From NCBI GenBank assembly GCA_002292945.1, contig DBCG01000063.1:21587-36430 (forward strand): a stretch of DNA of 14,844 bases. Direction: 5' to 3'. Origin of the DNA: Proteobacteria bacterium UBA964 (lineage in GTDB: Bacteria; Pseudomonadota; Gammaproteobacteria; Steroidobacterales; Steroidobacteraceae). The translations under genes were made by a program, and so were the position numbers. The notes under the pieces are model-generated. The model saw nothing but the letters and a program-made list of their open reading frames with translations, was not told the origin of the DNA and did no database searches. Shown piece after piece: positions 13,440 to 14,844 of the stretch (its first letter is position 1; every line of letters starts with the position of its first letter).

Positions 13440-14772
13440 CGTAGCGGTCGAGCTCGCGGTGGAAGTGCCGGATGCGGCTTTCCTGTTCGCTCCAGATCGG
13501 TCCCTTGAAGCCTCTCGAGCGGCTGCCTTCGCCGACCGAGTGCACGAGTTCGACATCCTGGTTGAGCACTTCGCCGAGGTCCGTCACCGCGCCCTCGGGG
13601 TGGATCTCGAGCTTCGGCCGGGTGCGACCGGTCACATCCGTATCTTTGGGCAAGCCCATCCAGGCCGGCACGAAGTAGGTCGGGTCGTCGACATGACGGA
13701 ACATCGTGATGTTGTCGTAGAAGAACTTCTTCGGATCATCCGGGTGCGGCAGGAAGCGCATGATGAAGACGCCTTCCGGATGACAGCCGATCTGTACGTT
13801 GGGGAACAGCCCGGTCGCCCAGCTGTCGGTGAGCTGACCGTCGGTCAGCTTTTCATAGTGCGTGAGACCGAGCCGCTGCGCGCGTGCGCGCTTGCTCTGC
13901 TGCACCGCGGCGCGTACTTCGCGGGCGTTGCCCTTGAACGAATCGGGGTCCATGCCGGCATCGGTCATCATGAAGCGCAGCCCGGCATCCACGGTCTCCT
14001 GGTCGGCGACGCGGTGCGATTTGCGGCACAGCGGCACGATCATGCGGCTGAAGCCGTTGGGGTAGAGGTCGTACTGGCTGAAGTCGCCCATCACCGTCTG
14101 GGTCTGCGGATGGATGTGGGGCAGGTGGTAGGTCTCGTAGAACGAATCGACGCCGACCTTCCAGTTCGCGCTCCACACGGTGCGCACATGGCGCACGGCG
14201 TGCATCTCGTCGATACGGTAGTTCTCGAGGTATCCCTTCGGCAGTCCGATCCACTCCGCGAGGGGCTGGGCCTTGCCGTCGAGGTTGACGAACACCAGAC
14301 CGGCGTGGGTGTCGCATCGCACCTCGGTGAGCCCCGGTCGATGGGCGACCAGTGAGGGATTGAACGTCTCCTCATCGGTGATGGCCTTGAGGCTGCCGTT
14401 GCAGTGGAACTTCCAGCCGTGGAATGCGCAGGTGAAGTGATCGACGCTGCCGTGCGTGTTGAGGGCCACGCGGTTCGCGCGGTGCGGGCAGACGTTGTAG
14501 AACGCTTTGACGCTTCCATCGTCTTGGCGCGTGACCAGGATCGACTCGTGACCGATCTCGAAGGTGAAGTAGTCGCCGGCTTCCGGGATGTCGCTGGTGA
14601 CGCCTGCGAGCAGCCAGACCTTGGGCCACATCCGTTGCCACTCGAGCTGCATGAACTCCGCGCTGTGGTAGCGCGCCGGGTCGAGGATCTGCGCGCCGTT
14701 GTCGACGGGGGGGCGTTTGCGCTCGAGCGAATCGACCGGCGCGTCGGGGTTCACCTGATAGTCGAAACTCAT
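13423..14772 (-). CDS. Rieske non-heme iron oxygenase, alpha (catalytic) subunit
   Basis: This 449-residue cytoplasmic oxygenase should use electrons from a separate reductase to activate O2. The Rieske [2Fe-2S] cluster ligands are C95 and H97 (VCPHRAN) with C115 and H118 (CAFHGWKF). The mononuclear iron site is ETYHLPHIH (213-221), giving H216 and H221, with D406 in LNQDVELVHSVGEGSRSRGF as the probable third ligand. E213 occupies the position bridging the two metal centres, where aromatic dioxygenases such as naphthalene dioxygenase have aspartate. AGGTGG (complement of 14776-14781) precedes the start. No reductase or beta subunit lies within the window. It converges on the PLP gene with a 17-bp overlap. 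The substrate is unknown; amine or betaine oxygenation, demethylation and aromatic hydroxylation are all possible. Confidence 0.9.
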   Translation of the reverse strand: MSFDYQVNPDAPVDSLERKRPPVDNGAQILDPARYHSAEFMQLEWQRMWPKVWLLAGVTSDIPEAGDYFTFEIGHESILVTRQDDGSVKAFYNVCPHRANRVALNTHGSVDHFTCAFHGWKFHCNGSLKAITDEETFNPSLVAHRPGLTEVRCDTHAGLVFVNLDGKAQPLAEWIGLPKGYLENYRIDEMHAVRHVRTVWSANWKVGVDSFYETYHLPHIHPQTQTVMGDFSQYDLYPNGFSRMIVPLCRKSHRVADQETVDAGLRFMMTDAGMDPDSFKGNAREVRAAVQQSKRARAQRLGLTHYEKLTDGQLTDSWATGLFPNVQIGCHPEGVFIMRFLPHPDDPKKFFYDNITMFRHVDDPTYFVPAWMGLPKDTDVTGRTRPKLEIHPEGAVTDLGEVLNQDVELVHSVGEGSRSRGFKGPIWSEQESRIRHFHRELDRYVKGEK

Positions 14773-14844
14773 GGTCCACCTGGCTGATGGTTGGGGAGCG
14801 GAAGATGATGCCGCGACGAGGACCCTCGCGCACGGCTCCTGAAC

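Noticed and set aside
12003..13556. 517-codon open frame on the minus strand across the kinase and PLP genes
   Set aside because: It is antisense to two well-supported genes. Its translation is rich in Arg, His and Glu without domain motifs, as expected for a shadow frame in GC-rich DNA.
14773..14844. Start of another gene or promoter at the right edge
   Set aside because: Apart from the AGGTGG ribosome-binding site of the Rieske gene, the 72 bp show no convincing promoter, repeat or coding signature.

Overview
The window is a GC-rich bacterial chromosome segment with strong third-position GC bias and tightly packed genes. Gene families and order point to a high-GC proteobacterium, most likely a gammaproteobacterium. 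The core has the same layout as the Pseudomonas aeruginosa polyamine locus spuI / spuABCDEFGH. No RNA gene, CRISPR array, insertion sequence or prophage is visible.

Layout: (1) 1-674 (+) is the C-terminal end of an RND-type efflux pump, cut by the window edge. (2) 671-3372 (-) is a two-gene unit, a glutamine-synthetase-like gamma-glutamylpolyamine synthetase (PuuA/SpuI type) followed by a gamma-glutamylputrescine oxidase (PuuB type). (3) 3373-3575 is a relatively AT-rich divergent control region with a 13-bp direct repeat, candidate -10 elements on both strands and a perfect hairpin. (4) 3576-7096 (+) holds gamma-glutamyl-GABA hydrolase (PuuD/SpuA), a second PuuA-like synthetase (SpuB) and a class III putrescine aminotransferase (SpuC). 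(5) 7210-11396 (+) is a complete PotFGHI-type polyamine ABC transporter: lipoprotein binding protein, ATPase and two permeases. A UUCG-capped hairpin sits between the binding protein and the ATPase. (6) 11404-13439 (+) holds two genes not expected in this pathway: a polyphosphate-glucokinase-like ROK kinase and, joined by an ATGA overlap, a divergent Cys/Met-metabolism PLP enzyme. (7) 13423-14772 (-) is a Rieske non-heme iron oxygenase alpha subunit that converges on the PLP gene.

How it works together: the transporter imports putrescine or related polyamines. The amine is then either gamma-glutamylated (the two PuuA homologues), oxidised (PuuB) and finally released as GABA (PuuD), or transaminated directly (SpuC). 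The aldehyde dehydrogenase needed by both branches (PuuC/KauB type) is not in the window. The kinase, PLP enzyme and Rieske oxygenase are the least expected part. Their bond to the polyamine operon (translational coupling for two, adjacency for the third) suggests an added amine- or sulfur-related function, but this is inference only.
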